The notes: generated by a model from the letters alone, not told the origin. A DNA stretch of 64,000 nucleotides from Bacillus cereus G9842 (GCF_000021305.1 NC_011775.1:62001-126000); one strand, 5' to 3'; shown: positions 8,320 to 17,182, counted from the stretch's first letter. Numbers and translations: made by a program.

Positions 8320-8721
8320 ATGGAGCATAAACATAATAATGAACACGGTAAATGGATTGAAAAACAAAATGAGATTCTGAAAAATATTGAAGATAATCGT
8401 TCACAGTATACGGATAAGGCCATTTTGAAATGTTTTATGGATTTCTACAAAACAATACATGAAATGCAAAAACATAATACTTCACCTATGCTTGAACTAT
8501 TTCAAATTAGAGCTGCGGGATTTGAACAAATCAATAAGGAAAATATAGATGAATTTATTACTTTGTATAGAAGCTTGATGGATTTAATAGGTGATGGTGA
8601 TTTTGAAAAATCAATTGATTATGTGACCATTATTAATAATAAACAGGTCCATGTGTCAGAAGGAAAAGATGGAAAAATAAGCGTTTTAAAAGAACAAGAT
8701 AATAGAATTTCACGTAATTAA
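8320..8721 (+). CDS. Hypothetical protein
   Basis: A 133-residue, mostly helical hydrophilic protein (KWIEKQNEILKNIEDNRSQY, NKENIDEFITLYRSLMDLIGD) with a charged C-terminus. No domain is recognised. The ribosome binding site is a weak GGAG. It is followed 20 bp later by the DUF2325 gene and probably shares its transcript. Confidence 0.55.
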   Translation: MEHKHNNEHGKWIEKQNEILKNIEDNRSQYTDKAILKCFMDFYKTIHEMQKHNTSPMLELFQIRAAGFEQINKENIDEFITLYRSLMDLIGDGDFEKSIDYVTIINNKQVHVSEGKDGKISVLKEQDNRISRN

Positions 8722-8741
8722 AGGGATAGGGGAGATTTACG

Positions 8742-9386
8742 ATGCAATTTAGTAATGGATTAGTAAAGATTAAAAAGGCCGTGGTAGATGTAGAAATCGA
8801 TATCAAGTGCTTGTGCATACGTCAGACGGTAAATGGAAAAGACATAAAACTAAATGGAGTCCCACAAACAATAATTTTACCACTAAGAGATATTCGTTCT
8901 TTAGAAGTAAAAAAAGGTGATGTAATAGATTTATCGTTTCAAAGGAATCAACTTCAAAGTACAAAGAAAATTTGTATTAAGTATCAAATAAACAAAGACA
9001 CAAATAAAAATCAAGAAAGTAGAACATATAAGAAATCTAAAAGTAAGATGAATAGCAATAATTTCAATAAAGTATTTAAAGGGTTAACTATAGTAATGGT
9101 TGGAATGGAACCGGAAGAGGCAGAATTTAGAGAATCTGTAGAAAAACGGGGTGGGAAACTCATTTGTATTAGTGGAAAGCAAGGGAAATCAAGAAGGAAA
9201 ACAGTAAGATCCAGACTAAGTGTAGGTGACGTTGTTGTTTTTACAAAAAGTTATGTTTCACATGCAGCTACAAATCTTGCTGTTTCAGTATGTAAGGAAT
9301 TAAATATACCTTTTGATTCGGTGGACGGATTTGGTAAAAGTAATTTTTTAAGGACAGCTGAGAAACTTGTACATAATTTGAAATAA
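8742..9386 (+). CDS. DUF2325-domain protein
   Basis: A 214-residue protein. Residues about 110-214 match DUF2325: LTIVMVGMEPEEAEFRESV, GGKLICISG, a VGDVVVFTKSYVSHAATNLAV core with the conserved SH, then FGKSNFLRTAEKL. The N-terminal 85 residues look like a separate beta domain. DUF2325 has no firmly known function; it resembles a Rossmann-like nucleotide or protein binding fold and is common on Bacillus accessory elements. AGGGGAG precedes the ATG. Confidence 0.65.
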   Translation: MQFSNGLVKIKKAVVDVEIDIKCLCIRQTVNGKDIKLNGVPQTIILPLRDIRSLEVKKGDVIDLSFQRNQLQSTKKICIKYQINKDTNKNQESRTYKKSKSKMNSNNFNKVFKGLTIVMVGMEPEEAEFRESVEKRGGKLICISGKQGKSRRKTVRSRLSVGDVVVFTKSYVSHAATNLAVSVCKELNIPFDSVDGFGKSNFLRTAEKLVHNLK

Positions 9387-9402
9387 TTTCGAAGGTGGGT
9401 AA

Positions 9403-9436
9403 CTTTTCAAAAAAAAAATTATTTTTTTTTGAAAAA
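9403..9436 (+). terminator. A/T hairpin after 9386
   Basis: TTTTC followed by A10 pairs with T9 followed by GAAAA around a TTA loop. It is low in GC, but the run of T could end transcription. Confidence 0.45.
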
Positions 9437-9557
9437 GACTTAAAATCTAGATGAAGAATGAGTATATTACATAAATAGTTAGGAAAACACCTATATCGAT
9501 TTTAAAAAGAGCGAAATCTTTAAAGCGGTTATAATTTAATCATGAAGGAGGGATTGT

Positions 9558-9644
9558 ATGGATAAGATATATATTTCAAAAATAAAAGAAATGCATTTTG
9601 TAATAAAGAATATCATTTCATTCAAAAATAAGAATCCAACATAA
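9558..9644 (+). CDS. Possible 28-residue peptide
   Basis: A short frame MDKIYISKIKEMHFVIK... ending at TAA, with an excellent AAGGAGGG 7 nt before the ATG and TATAAT-like sequence at about 9531. The product is small, basic and amphipathic. It could be a real microprotein or the truncated start of a lost gene; no known peptide is matched. The remaining 9645-9890 holds no convincing gene. Confidence 0.35.
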   Translation: MDKIYISKIKEMHFVIKNIISFKNKNPT

Positions 9645-9891
9645 GAAGATTTCTAAGTAAGTAACGAAGAAAAAATATAAAATACAAACAACAAAGATTA
9701 TATAAAATGAAAGAATGGATGGACTTATTTTATAAGACCAAATAAAAGAGTACATCAAAAAAACATATAATATCATTATTCTATGTGTATGGTTACATTC
9801 TTTCAGACTATAAACAGACCAAAATAATAAAAATAACGCTTTAAACGACCTTTATATATGAACTGTCGGAATTTAAATAAAGTCTCTTCTT

Positions 9892-10350
9892 TTGAGAAAG
9901 GGGGAGAAAGCTATACATACAGGACTTATTTTATTTGGAATTGGGTGTGTGATAGCTATAACGGGATATGCATCAAAAAGAGTAACTACTTTTTTGGTTG
10001 GAATTAGTATATCTATAGCTGGAGTGAGTTTCTTTACCTTAAATTCCTTGAAATACACTTTAGCAGTATATATTGTTTTTTCGTTATTAGAAGTAATGTT
10101 CTTAAAGCCGTTATTAATTAAGAACTTCTATATAAAAAGGCATTTGAAAAAAGGTAATTCTTATATAAAAAAAGATATAGAACTTACCGAAATCATTAAA
10201 GATAACGAACATCAAGGAATAGCTAAATTAGGTAATATATTTTGGAATGTAAAATGCTCGGATGTTTTACATTTAGATAAAAAATATATTCTTGGAAATT
10301 GTAAAAGAAATGTTTTAATCATAAAAGAAAAATCACAAGATCTACCATAA
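9892..10350 (+). CDS. NfeD-like membrane protein with uncertain start
   Basis: Two or three membrane segments (LILFGIGCVIAITGY, TTFLVGISISIAGVSFFTL, AVYIVFSLLEVMFLKPLL) are followed by a C-terminal beta domain with GIAKLGNIFWNVKCSDVLHLDKKY and NVLIIKE, as in the OB-fold tail of NfeD-like proteins. NfeD partners work with membrane-associated SPFH proteins. The TTG at 9892 has no ribosome binding site. The only good site (GGGGGAG, 9900-9906) points 6 nt ahead to an ATA at 9913, so the start may be non-canonical or mutated. The small gene at 10390 follows. Confidence 0.5.
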   Translation: MRKGEKAIHTGLILFGIGCVIAITGYASKRVTTFLVGISISIAGVSFFTLNSLKYTLAVYIVFSLLEVMFLKPLLIKNFYIKRHLKKGNSYIKKDIELTEIIKDNEHQGIAKLGNIFWNVKCSDVLHLDKKYILGNCKRNVLIIKEKSQDLP

Positions 10351-10389
10351 AAAATTATTAAATCAGGTATTTGAAAGGGGAAAATAATA

Positions 10390-10503
10390 ATGGATTTTTT
10401 ACAAGCTTATTGGAATTACGTATTGGGTGGGATTTTAGTACCAATTGCCTTAATCGGATACATAAAAACAAAACCAAAAAAAGCAAAAAAATCAGTTAGA
10501 TAA
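10390..10503 (+). CDS. Small membrane protein (37 residues)
   Basis: MDFLQAYWNYVLGG..., one membrane helix (VLGGILVPIALIGYI) and a lysine-rich tail (KTKPKKAKKSVR). AAAGGGGA lies 8 nt before the ATG. Single-pass peptides of this kind may be membrane regulators or toxins; here the strong ribosome binding site and the closeness to the NfeD-like gene are the only clues. Confidence 0.55.
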   Translation: MDFLQAYWNYVLGGILVPIALIGYIKTKPKKAKKSVR

Positions 10504-10546
10504 ATAGTTAAATCAAGTTTCACAAAAATGATGTTGTTTACAGGCT

Positions 10547-10590
10547 GTTAATTCCTCCACTTTTAAAAGCATAAATATGGGGGGATTAAC
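10547..10590 (+). terminator. Hairpin downstream of 10503
   Basis: GTTAATTCCTCCA pairs with TGGGGGGATTAAC (several G-U pairs). Only a short T tract follows, so termination is probably partial. Confidence 0.5.
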
Positions 10591-10698
10591 TTTAATATAA
10601 AAAAGCTAATAAAGAAAAACTATATTTAGAAAGATGAATTGTTTTTAAAAGCTTAAAGGTATTCTATCGGCTATAATAAAGGTATTATATGTAGGGCG

Positions 10699-10998
10699 GT
10701 GGATACTTTGGAACAAAAAGAATTGGATCATAAATTCCTCCAAAAGCATAAAAATAATCTTCAACTATTAATTACTAAAGAGGATTTTTATAAATTAGAA
10801 AAAGGAGAACTTATCTTTATTGTTTGGGAGAAAGGTTCTCACTTTGAAAAAAATATTGGTGAAATTACTAAGCATAAGGTATTAGGAATAAATAAGTTTA
10901 ATGAATTAATGATTGATGATAATAGAAGTGCAAGTTTTAATATATATATGTATGTTATGCAAATGTCAGTTGCTATAAAAGTGTATCGTCAATTATAA
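10699..10998 (+). CDS. Hypothetical protein
   Basis: A 99-residue protein starting at GTG 10699, or at TTG 10708, which lies further from the GGGCGG site. It shows beta strands (GELIFIVWEKGSHF, KVLGINKFNELMIDD) and a C-terminal MQMSVAIKVYRQL. A TATAAT sequence around 10672 gives a very short leader. No family is recognised. Confidence 0.5.
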   Translation: MDTLEQKELDHKFLQKHKNNLQLLITKEDFYKLEKGELIFIVWEKGSHFEKNIGEITKHKVLGINKFNELMIDDNRSASFNIYMYVMQMSVAIKVYRQL

Positions 10999-11074
10999 AA
11001 TAACAAGTTAAATAATTATATCTATAAAACAATTTATTAAGAATAAAATAAACATTTAAAGGAGATTGTTTACT

Positions 11075-11353
11075 ATGAGTAATGTATTAGAGGTAAAAAC
11101 AGATGATATCGAATTAATAAAAGTAATGTCACATCCAGTCAGAATTCAAATTGTTAGTCATCTTACTAAGAATGGAAAAACAAATGTTACGGAATTAGTT
11201 GGGCTTTTAGATCTTCCGCAATCAACGATATCACAGCATTTAACAAAATTAAAAAGTAACAAAATTGTTCAAGCAGAAAGAAGAGGGTTGGAAGTATACT
11301 ATTCTACGATTAGTCATAAGGCAAACAAAATAGTAAGTATTGTTGCAAGTTAA
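11075..11353 (+). CDS. ArsR-family winged-helix repressor, PagR-like
   Basis: A 92-residue protein starting at the ATG 10 nt after AAAGGAG. The ArsR fold is clear: VMSHPVRIQIVSHL, then the DNA-reading helix LLDLPQSTISQHLTKLKSNKIV and the wing ERRGLEVYYST. No metal-binding cysteines occur in the first helices, which places it with the redox/metal-independent PagR group. PagR on pXO1 represses its own operon and S-layer genes. Targets here are unknown; autoregulation is likely. It is monocistronic. Confidence 0.8.
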   Translation: MSNVLEVKTDDIELIKVMSHPVRIQIVSHLTKNGKTNVTELVGLLDLPQSTISQHLTKLKSNKIVQAERRGLEVYYSTISHKANKIVSIVAS

Positions 11354-11534
11354 TTGTAATTATCATAGAACCTAATGGGTAAATATCTAAAAAAATTAGA
11401 AATAGGGGATTACTTCATGATGAATTATTTACGGATAATTTAATCCCACTATTGAAAATGTTGTATAATTGAATATAGTGAATAAGTAATTTTACGAGGA
11501 GATTTATAGTCTTGTTGATGAAAGTTAATTAAAG

Positions 11535-11571
11535 AGAGAGTTTATATATTTATTTAAACTCTCTTTTATTT
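11535..11571 (+). promoter_or_regulatory. Leader hairpin ahead of 11621
   Basis: AGAGAGTTTA (11535-11544) pairs perfectly with TAAACTCTCT (11555-11564), followed by TTTATTTAT. A TTGTATAAT -10 lies near 11461. It fits the leader-hairpin layout but lacks the C-TTT-GG core. Confidence 0.6.
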
Positions 11572-11620
11572 ATGTCGATGGACAAGCATTCCTATAGAGT
11601 GCATATAGTAGGAGGATAAA

Positions 11621-12103
11621 ATGAACTACCTAAAGGTGAATTTAACAGTTAGATTAGACGAGAATAAAGTTAGTGAAAAGAAATTTACTAAATTAGCAAC
11701 TAGGGTGTTTGATGTATTTTCTAACCTTAGTAATTATATGTCTTCAGAGCAAAAAATGGGATTTGTTATTCATAGTCGTACAATTGAGATAAACATTTCG
11801 AAGGTTGAAAATGGAAGTTGTTATAAAAAGTTAAAAAAGTCATTAAAACTTATAGAAAAATATATAAAAAGTGATGATTTACAAAAACTAGGTTCTGTCT
11901 ACTGTAGTCATAGCGACAAAGAGATATTAGTGTTCGCTTTTCACAATATTATATATTTATCAGATATTGTAGTAGGTAAAGGTAAAAATAAAGTTCAACA
12001 TATTATGAATCTGAAAGGGAAAGAAGTAATGTTTAATATAGATGAAGGTATCGATGAAAATTTGATTGAGAGTACGGTCGTAGTTGCTCATTTTATCACT
12101 TAA
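11621..12103 (+). CDS. Hypothetical protein
   Basis: A 160-residue protein with AGGAGG before the ATG. The N-terminal strand-helix part (NYLKVNLTVRLDENKVSEKKF) and a later IVVGKGKNKVQHIMNLKGKEVMF segment suggest an alpha/beta fold. The residues EINISKVENGSCYKKLKKSLKLIEKYI are strongly helical and basic. No homologous family is recognised, and no membrane segment is present. Confidence 0.6.
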   Translation: MNYLKVNLTVRLDENKVSEKKFTKLATRVFDVFSNLSNYMSSEQKMGFVIHSRTIEINISKVENGSCYKKLKKSLKLIEKYIKSDDLQKLGSVYCSHSDKEILVFAFHNIIYLSDIVVGKGKNKVQHIMNLKGKEVMFNIDEGIDENLIESTVVVAHFIT

Positions 12104-12219
12104 TAATTAAGAGAGAGTTAAGATAAAAAAAGGATACGGAGAGCAAAGGATCTAATAAATGAATAAATATAAATTCATCCATCCATTAATACTTAGGATT
12201 TGTTTGAAAGGAGTTAAAA

Positions 12220-12687
12220 ATGGCAGATTTTACGGAATTACATTTTCGAGTAAAATTAAAAAAGAATATACCTAACGAAGTAATAAATATCATACGTTAT
12301 ATGATTGAAAACTTAGATAAACCAATTTCTCTACCTGAACATGATTTTTTTACAACATCTAGATGGTCTTCTATGTTATCAGCCAACTCAGACAATGGGA
12401 GAATAGTTAAGAATTGTACATCATTTGAGAAAAATAATTTGGCCTGGCATCTATCAGTTACATCCTTCTTTCGTGAAACTGGTGAAATAAAACTATTTTT
12501 CGAATGGTTATATGAATATATTGATGAACAATGGTTGTCATTCTTAGGGTATATTAATTATGATACAAGAGATCATCCGGTACTTATTTATTATAGTGAT
12601 GATGGAATGAAATATATTTATGTTAATTGTAACGAGACTGAAGAAGCGGATAGTGTCTTATATAATTGGAATACAAATGAGTTGTAA
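12220..12687 (+). CDS. Conserved-type hypothetical protein
   Basis: A 155-residue protein with AAAGGAG upstream. It begins TELHFRVKLKKNIPNEVINII and has LPEHDFFTTSRWSSML and EIKLFFEWLYEYIDEQWLSFLGYI. I associate this pattern with a widespread uncharacterised bacterial family of about 150 residues, but I cannot name it with certainty. It is soluble with no catalytic motif. It heads a run of four + strand genes (12220-13568). Confidence 0.55.
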   Translation: MADFTELHFRVKLKKNIPNEVINIIRYMIENLDKPISLPEHDFFTTSRWSSMLSANSDNGRIVKNCTSFEKNNLAWHLSVTSFFRETGEIKLFFEWLYEYIDEQWLSFLGYINYDTRDHPVLIYYSDDGMKYIYVNCNETEEADSVLYNWNTNEL

Positions 12688-12743
12688 GTTATGTGTATCA
12701 ATACTCTTAATCCTAAAAAGTCTGTAGTCGGAGGAAATAAAAA

Positions 12744-13037
12744 ATGGAACAAAAGATTATTATAGAAATGCTCATCAAGAAAATAAGAGAGTATGCAAAT
12801 GGAAGAAGAAATGATGTAGCTAGGGGGGCCGAAACTCCTAGACTAGCTGCACTTCTATTACAGAAATATGGTATAGGAATGATTGATGCTGTATCGACAA
12901 TATATGAATCTCCAAGGGTAGCAGATGATATTTTTAAAGTATTGGATCTAGAAACTGCAAAGATTGATCCAAATTGGATTGAACATAACAAAGAACGTTG
13001 GAAAGCAAAACCAGCAGATATAACTAACAAAAGTTAA
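12744..13037 (+). CDS. Hypothetical protein
   Basis: A 97-residue helical protein (MEQKIIIEMLIKKIREYANGR) with a RGAETPRLAALLLQKYGIGMIDAV centre and a lysine-rich end. The ribosome binding site is GGAGG. The GC content is slightly above the neighbours, which may indicate a different origin. The function is unknown. Confidence 0.55.
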   Translation: MEQKIIIEMLIKKIREYANGRRNDVARGAETPRLAALLLQKYGIGMIDAVSTIYESPRVADDIFKVLDLETAKIDPNWIEHNKERWKAKPADITNKS

Positions 13038-13087
13038 AATCTTATAATAGAGAAATAAATTTATATCAAAAGAAGGAGAGGGTATTC

Positions 13088-13321
13088 ATGAGAAACTTGA
13101 TAAGGCTTCTATGGGCTTCACGCATAAATTATGTAGATAAAATTGTAGGATCTATTCAAATAACACATATTTTACTACTATTAATGGGGTGGTTAGAGGG
13201 AAACCTTATTACAGTTATATGGGGACTAACGGTTTACGTTTCAATTCTATATTTAGTTATTCGTGTCCCATTATATATTTTTGTAAAGGTACTAGCAGTA
13301 TCTAAAACTTCAAATATTTAA
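13088..13321 (+). CDS. Small membrane protein
   Basis: A 77-residue protein with two predicted membrane helices (ITHILLLLMGWLEGNLITVIWGL and VSILYLVIRVPLYIFVKVLA) behind a basic N-terminus (MRNLIRLLWASRINY). AGAAGGAGAGG precedes the ATG. It is 16 bp from the next gene. No family is recognised. Confidence 0.6.
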   Translation: MRNLIRLLWASRINYVDKIVGSIQITHILLLLMGWLEGNLITVIWGLTVYVSILYLVIRVPLYIFVKVLAVSKTSNI

Positions 13322-13337
13322 AAAAGGAGAATTATAT

Positions 13338-13568
13338 ATGTCCAATATAGACGCTCTTAAATATCTTGTTATAACTAAGGATTGGTTAGAACAAGCAGAA
13401 TGCTTTAATGAAGATGGTTCAATAAATGTAGAGAAACTAAACAGTTTAACAAAAGGTCATAAATATATTATTGATGAAGCTACTTTTCTCACTAATGATA
13501 AATTATTAAATGAGCTTAAAAAGTCGGTTCAAATACGTAAAAGATTATTTTCTCAGAATGAAAACTAG
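13338..13568 (+). CDS. Hypothetical protein
   Basis: A 76-residue helical, acidic protein (MSNIDALKYLVITKDWLEQAECFNEDG). It lies immediately behind the membrane protein gene with an AAAAGGAG site, so the two are probably co-translated. No motif is recognised. Confidence 0.55.
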   Translation: MSNIDALKYLVITKDWLEQAECFNEDGSINVEKLNSLTKGHKYIIDEATFLTNDKLLNELKKSVQIRKRLFSQNEN

Positions 13569-13628
13569 ATTTAATGTTATAAATTAATATTTGTTTTCTA
13601 AAATCTTTTCTTGATTATAAAGAACTGT

Positions 13629-13672
13629 ACATAATACCCCCTCCGTAATATGAGACGGAGGGGGTATTATGT
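13629..13672. terminator. Perfect 18-bp inverted repeat between convergent genes
   Basis: ACATAATACCCCCTCCGT (13629-13646) and its exact complement (13655-13672) enclose eight bases. It sits between the + strand operon and the - strand recombinase and probably acts as a bidirectional terminator. There is no long T run, so another protein-binding role is possible. Confidence 0.6.
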
Positions 13673-13726
13673 TACAAATAATTATTTGATTATGAAATGA
13701 AGTACAAAGGGTTATAGTGAATTTAA

Positions 13727-14872
13727 TTAACCAAGTTGATCAGCAAAACTTAATGCCGCATTGTGTTTTCGTTTCATATGTTTTTCAAGATATATTTTTG
13801 TTGTATTAGCACTTGCGTGACCTAAGGTTTGTTGAATACGTAATAGCTCCACATCATTTTCTGCTGCCATAATAGCAAATCCGTGGCGAAATGTATGGGC
13901 TGTTATTGGATTCTCTCTTTGTTCAACACAAGGAATTCTTGCTTGAGACAAGATAGAAGTTACCTTATTACTTAAATAGGTAGAGTTAAATTTTCTTAAA
14001 TGATTAGATACAATTAGTGGTGAATTATCTAGCCTATTTAATTGTGTTTTCAAGCCTTTTCTACTTCTATATTCACTTATACATTCAAAAAGATGAGGTG
14101 AAATGTAAGCCTCACGAGGCTTGTCGCCTTTACCTATAACACGTAACCATAGTTTACCTTCAGCTCTAAATAAATCCCCAATTTTAGCGCTTGCGACCTC
14201 TTGTATTCGTAATCCGGTTGAAACGAGTAATAAGATAATCATGTAATTAAATAGTTGTTTCTTACTTTTGTAATAGTTTAGAATTTCTTGAACTTCATCG
14301 TAATATAGGTCGCGATTTGGTCTATCATTGACCTGAACAGTTGCTTTTTTTAAATGCTCATGTAGAGGGATAGATATATAATTGTTTTTATATAAATGTG
14401 ATAGGAAGCTGTTGATTATTGTAAGCTTTCTTGCTAGGGTTGCTACAGAATAGGGCTTATTATTACGCCCGTATGGAACAGATTTAATCCAATCATTAAA
14501 CTTACGAATATTCCATGGCTTAAGTGCCTTTAAGAATGAATTTTCTTTTTTGATTTCTTCATAGGAAATTTCAAATGTTTCAGCTTTCTCAGTCAACGTT
14601 TTACAAAAGTGCATTATTTCTCGCAAATATGATTTACGGGTATTATTTTTCCGCTGCTTATCTTTATCTATATTGGTTGAATGATGAATAAAATGATAAA
14701 TCATATCTAAATCATTAAGATAGGCACTAGAATCTTTTCCTTCTTTTTCTGCTTCAGTTATAAGATTATTTATATGTACTTCATATTTGGAATCTAGCAA
14801 TTGACTAGGTACTATCGATTCTGAAATTGAACTTATTTCTTTTTTATTATTATTATTTATTATATTAGACAA
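13727..14872 (-). CDS. Tyrosine recombinase (XerC/D-type integrase)
   Basis: A 381-residue protein with the full catalytic set: R222 (STGLRIQE), K248 in a GKGDKPR beta turn, H326/R329 (HTFRH), H352 (GHAS) and Y361 (KIYLEKH). An N-terminal SAM-like core-binding region lies around residues 75-175, preceded by a 70-residue extension rich in Asn and Ser. It cuts and rejoins DNA through a phosphotyrosine bond and could resolve element multimers or drive integration. It is monocistronic. No paired att or dif-like site was identified next to it. Confidence 0.85.
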   Translation of the reverse strand: MSNIINNNNKKEISSISESIVPSQLLDSKYEVHINNLITEAEKEGKDSSAYLNDLDMIYHFIHHSTNIDKDKQRKNNTRKSYLREIMHFCKTLTEKAETFEISYEEIKKENSFLKALKPWNIRKFNDWIKSVPYGRNNKPYSVATLARKLTIINSFLSHLYKNNYISIPLHEHLKKATVQVNDRPNRDLYYDEVQEILNYYKSKKQLFNYMIILLLVSTGLRIQEVASAKIGDLFRAEGKLWLRVIGKGDKPREAYISPHLFECISEYRSRKGLKTQLNRLDNSPLIVSNHLRKFNSTYLSNKVTSILSQARIPCVEQRENPITAHTFRHGFAIMAAENDVELLRIQQTLGHASANTTKIYLEKHMKRKHNAALSFADQLG

Positions 14873-15041
14873 ATTGAAAACTCCTTCCTCGTAAAGCTAA
14901 GTATAGCATGAAGTTTCCGTAGAAATCTTTTTAGAAAGAGTGGTTAATAAAATTGATTATAATAGGGAAAATATGTAACTTTTAAAGAGACAGAGTATAA
15001 TTAATTTATAAAAACTATATAGCTATTTGGAGGTGTATACA

Positions 15042-15872
15042 ATGAAATACAGGAACAATATAGACTGGTTAATACAATCCATAGAAAATGAAATGAGATT
15101 TGAATATGGAGATTTATTTGAGCCTACACGTAATGATGAATGCCCTTGTGGATCAGGTGTAAAATATAAAAAGTGTCATATGAATTCAAATGTAACTTGG
15201 CGTAAGGTTGATAATAATTTTTATGATGGAAAGTCTCTATATGAGAATATAAGATTAAAGAAAGAACTATTAGATACTTTACTGGATATTGTATCGCATT
15301 TGAAAGAGAATACTACTATTAGCGAAGAGAAAGGTTTAGATTTACTAGATGATTTATCTAAATCACTTGATCAAGTATATAAACAGCTACAAAAAAATGC
15401 ACCATGTAAAAAAGGATGTATAGCTTGCTGTTTTCAACCAATTAATATAGCCAGAATTGAGGAAAGTAGGATAAAAAATAAGCTTACAAAAGATATAAAG
15501 AAAAATATTAATAAGAATCATCAGGAAACGAAAAAGAGAAATAAGATTTCTATTCCTCAAATTAATAAAGATAGTAGTAGGATGAGGTATGCTGAACCAT
15601 GCCCAATGTTAGATATAGATAATAAAAAGTGTGCTGTATATGATAATAGACCATTTTCATGTAGGACGTATTTTGTGGCAAATTCACCAGAACTATGTAA
15701 TATGTATGATGGTAAGGTAACTATATATAAAAATCAGGTATACCAAGATCTAGTAGCTATGGTGCTTGCTTTAATAGACGAAACAGTATTTGGTTATTTT
15801 GAACTAACTACTTTACAAGAATCGTTTTATAGAAAAAAGACATTCTTTACTAAACTGAAAAATTTGCTATAA
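15042..15872 (+). CDS. SEC-C motif and YkgJ-type cysteine-cluster protein
   Basis: A 276-residue protein. The SEC-C zinc motif CPCGSGVKYKKCH (C34, C36, C45, H46) is near the N-terminus. The CxxxCxxCC cluster (C122, C126, C129, C130) is followed by PCPMLDIDNKKCAVYDNRPFSCRTYF, the signature of the YkgJ family, thought to bind zinc or an Fe-S centre. GGAGGTG precedes the ATG at 15042. The combination of both modules is known in environmental bacteria, but the reaction is unknown. It is monocistronic. Confidence 0.75.
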   Translation: MKYRNNIDWLIQSIENEMRFEYGDLFEPTRNDECPCGSGVKYKKCHMNSNVTWRKVDNNFYDGKSLYENIRLKKELLDTLLDIVSHLKENTTISEEKGLDLLDDLSKSLDQVYKQLQKNAPCKKGCIACCFQPINIARIEESRIKNKLTKDIKKNINKNHQETKKRNKISIPQINKDSSRMRYAEPCPMLDIDNKKCAVYDNRPFSCRTYFVANSPELCNMYDGKVTIYKNQVYQDLVAMVLALIDETVFGYFELTTLQESFYRKKTFFTKLKNLL

Positions 15873-15996
15873 AAATAGCAAATGCATAACATTTTATATA
15901 ATAATATAGACTTCTGTTATAATTATAATGTAATTGATAAATAGTATATAAAATATGTAAGTTAGTTTATTATAAATCAAGTAAAGGAGAAATTAC

Positions 15997-16275
15997 ATGA
16001 AATCAACTGGTATTACTAGAAAAGTAGATGAATTAGGAAGAATTGTACTTCCTATGGAGCTAAGACGCACATTAGGAATTAAAGAGAAGGATCCAATTGA
16101 AATATTTGTGGAAAATGAAAATATAATTTTTAAAAAATATGCGCCTGGTGGTGTATGTGCTATTACAGGTGAAGTAACTAATGAAAATATTTCATTAGCA
16201 AAGGGTAAAATTACATTAAGTCCTGAGGGTGCTAAGATATTGGTTCAGGAATTAGAACAGTATCTAGTAAAATAA
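15997..16275 (+). CDS. abrB: AbrB family transition-state regulator
   Basis: A 92-residue protein. Residues 1-50 (STGITRKVDELGRIVLPMELRRTLGI) form the swapped-hairpin SpoVT/AbrB DNA-binding domain and residues 55-92 an AbrB-type multimerisation end. The length is close to B. subtilis AbrB (96) and Abh. AbrB represses stationary-phase genes. B. anthracis pXO1 carries a shortened copy; this one looks intact. It may repress plasmid genes or interfere with host AbrB through mixed tetramers. AAAGGAG precedes the ATG. Confidence 0.85.
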   Translation: MKSTGITRKVDELGRIVLPMELRRTLGIKEKDPIEIFVENENIIFKKYAPGGVCAITGEVTNENISLAKGKITLSPEGAKILVQELEQYLVK

Positions 16276-16320
16276 AAAACAAAAAAACTAATATGTTGAA
16301 CATATTAGTTTTTTTGTTTT
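16276..16320 (+). terminator. Intrinsic terminator after abrB
   Basis: AACTAATATGTT pairs with AACATATTAGTT, followed by a long T tract. Confidence 0.8.
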
Positions 16321-16497
16321 TTTTAATATAATGTTTGTCTTATATTTAAAGTGAAATCTTTTGGTTACTAAAAAACTGTTTTTATAGAAATATATAGAAT
16401 TTCAAATGATTGTAATAGATGAATTGGTTGTAAAATATATACATTTATAGTTAGTTATATTATCATTGTTATAAATATTGGAAATAGAGGGTGGTAG

Positions 16498-16593
16498 ATG
16501 GAAAAGTGGAGGTTTAAAAAATATATAGTATACACTTATAGTTTTGAGGGAAGTAGAAAAATTAAAATTAGGAGGATTAATTCACTATGTTAA
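16498..16593 (+). CDS. Possible leader peptide overlapping the next start
   Basis: A 31-codon frame (MEKWRFKKYIVYTYSFEG...) has GAGGGTGG upstream and ends 4 nt inside the next gene, in another frame. Its last codons contain the ribosome binding site of 16587. It could couple translation to the secreted protein or be chance; no homology is seen. Confidence 0.25.
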   Translation: MEKWRFKKYIVYTYSFEGSRKIKIRRINSLC

Positions 16594-17102
16594 AGAAACT
16601 GATGTTTATGTTAATGGCTCTTACCCTAGTTTTTGTTCCAACTCTCGCTTCAGCTGCAACTATACAAGATGGAAAACAAAATAAGGCTACACATGAAGAA
16701 TTAGAAGCTCAAGTTAAAGAATTAGAATATATATTTTCGGTATTAATGGTAAAAGATGAAGAAACAGGTAAGTATGTTCTTAATAAAGAAGAATTAGCGA
16801 AATCTTCATATAACAATGAAGAAAAAGCAGCTATTATTGCTGGTGTTTATGTAATGAATGATGAAGAAATTCCATCTAATATGTACTCTAGTAACGTTTG
16901 GGAAAGATGTTGGCAGGATGCATTAGGTATTAGTAAATCATATTTTAATCAAATAAAATCGTATCTTAAGAAAGAGGATTACTGGGGAGCATTGGGAATG
17001 CTTTCGTTGCTTGGGCTATCTGTAAATCCTGCAGTTATATTTGCTTTTGCAGTAACTTGCGGGCCAGCTCCAGCTTCTATCGCACCTAACCCTCACGAAT
17101 AA
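16587..17102 (+). CDS. Secreted protein, bacteriocin-like architecture
   Basis: A 171-residue protein with AGGAGG upstream. The signal peptide MLKKLMFMLMALTLVFVPTLASA should be cut before ATIQDGKQ. An acidic helical region follows, then WERCWQDALGISKSYFNQIKSYLKKEDYWG and a hydrophobic C-terminus (LGMLSLLGLSVNPAVIFAFAVTCG) with one cysteine on each side. An acidic propeptide plus a C-terminal hydrophobic core recalls leader-bearing antimicrobial proteins, but no family or immunity gene is recognised, so the role is open. Confidence 0.6.
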   Translation: MLKKLMFMLMALTLVFVPTLASAATIQDGKQNKATHEELEAQVKELEYIFSVLMVKDEETGKYVLNKEELAKSSYNNEEKAAIIAGVYVMNDEEIPSNMYSSNVWERCWQDALGISKSYFNQIKSYLKKEDYWGALGMLSLLGLSVNPAVIFAFAVTCGPAPASIAPNPHE

Positions 17103-17138
17103 TAAGCCTGATATCTTATAAGTAAATGTACTAAAATT

Positions 17139-17182
17139 AGAATCTCTTTTGTGAATCTATTGATGCAAAAGGGATTCTTTTA
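17139..17182 (+). terminator. Intrinsic terminator after 17102
   Basis: AGAATCTCTTTTG pairs with CAAAAGGGATTCT, followed by TTTT. Confidence 0.75.

Noticed and set aside
13629..13672. The 18-bp inverted repeat as a recombination (att/dif) site for the adjacent integrase
   Set aside because: It is a tight hairpin between convergent genes and has the wrong spacer and symmetry for a dif-like core; terminator is simpler.
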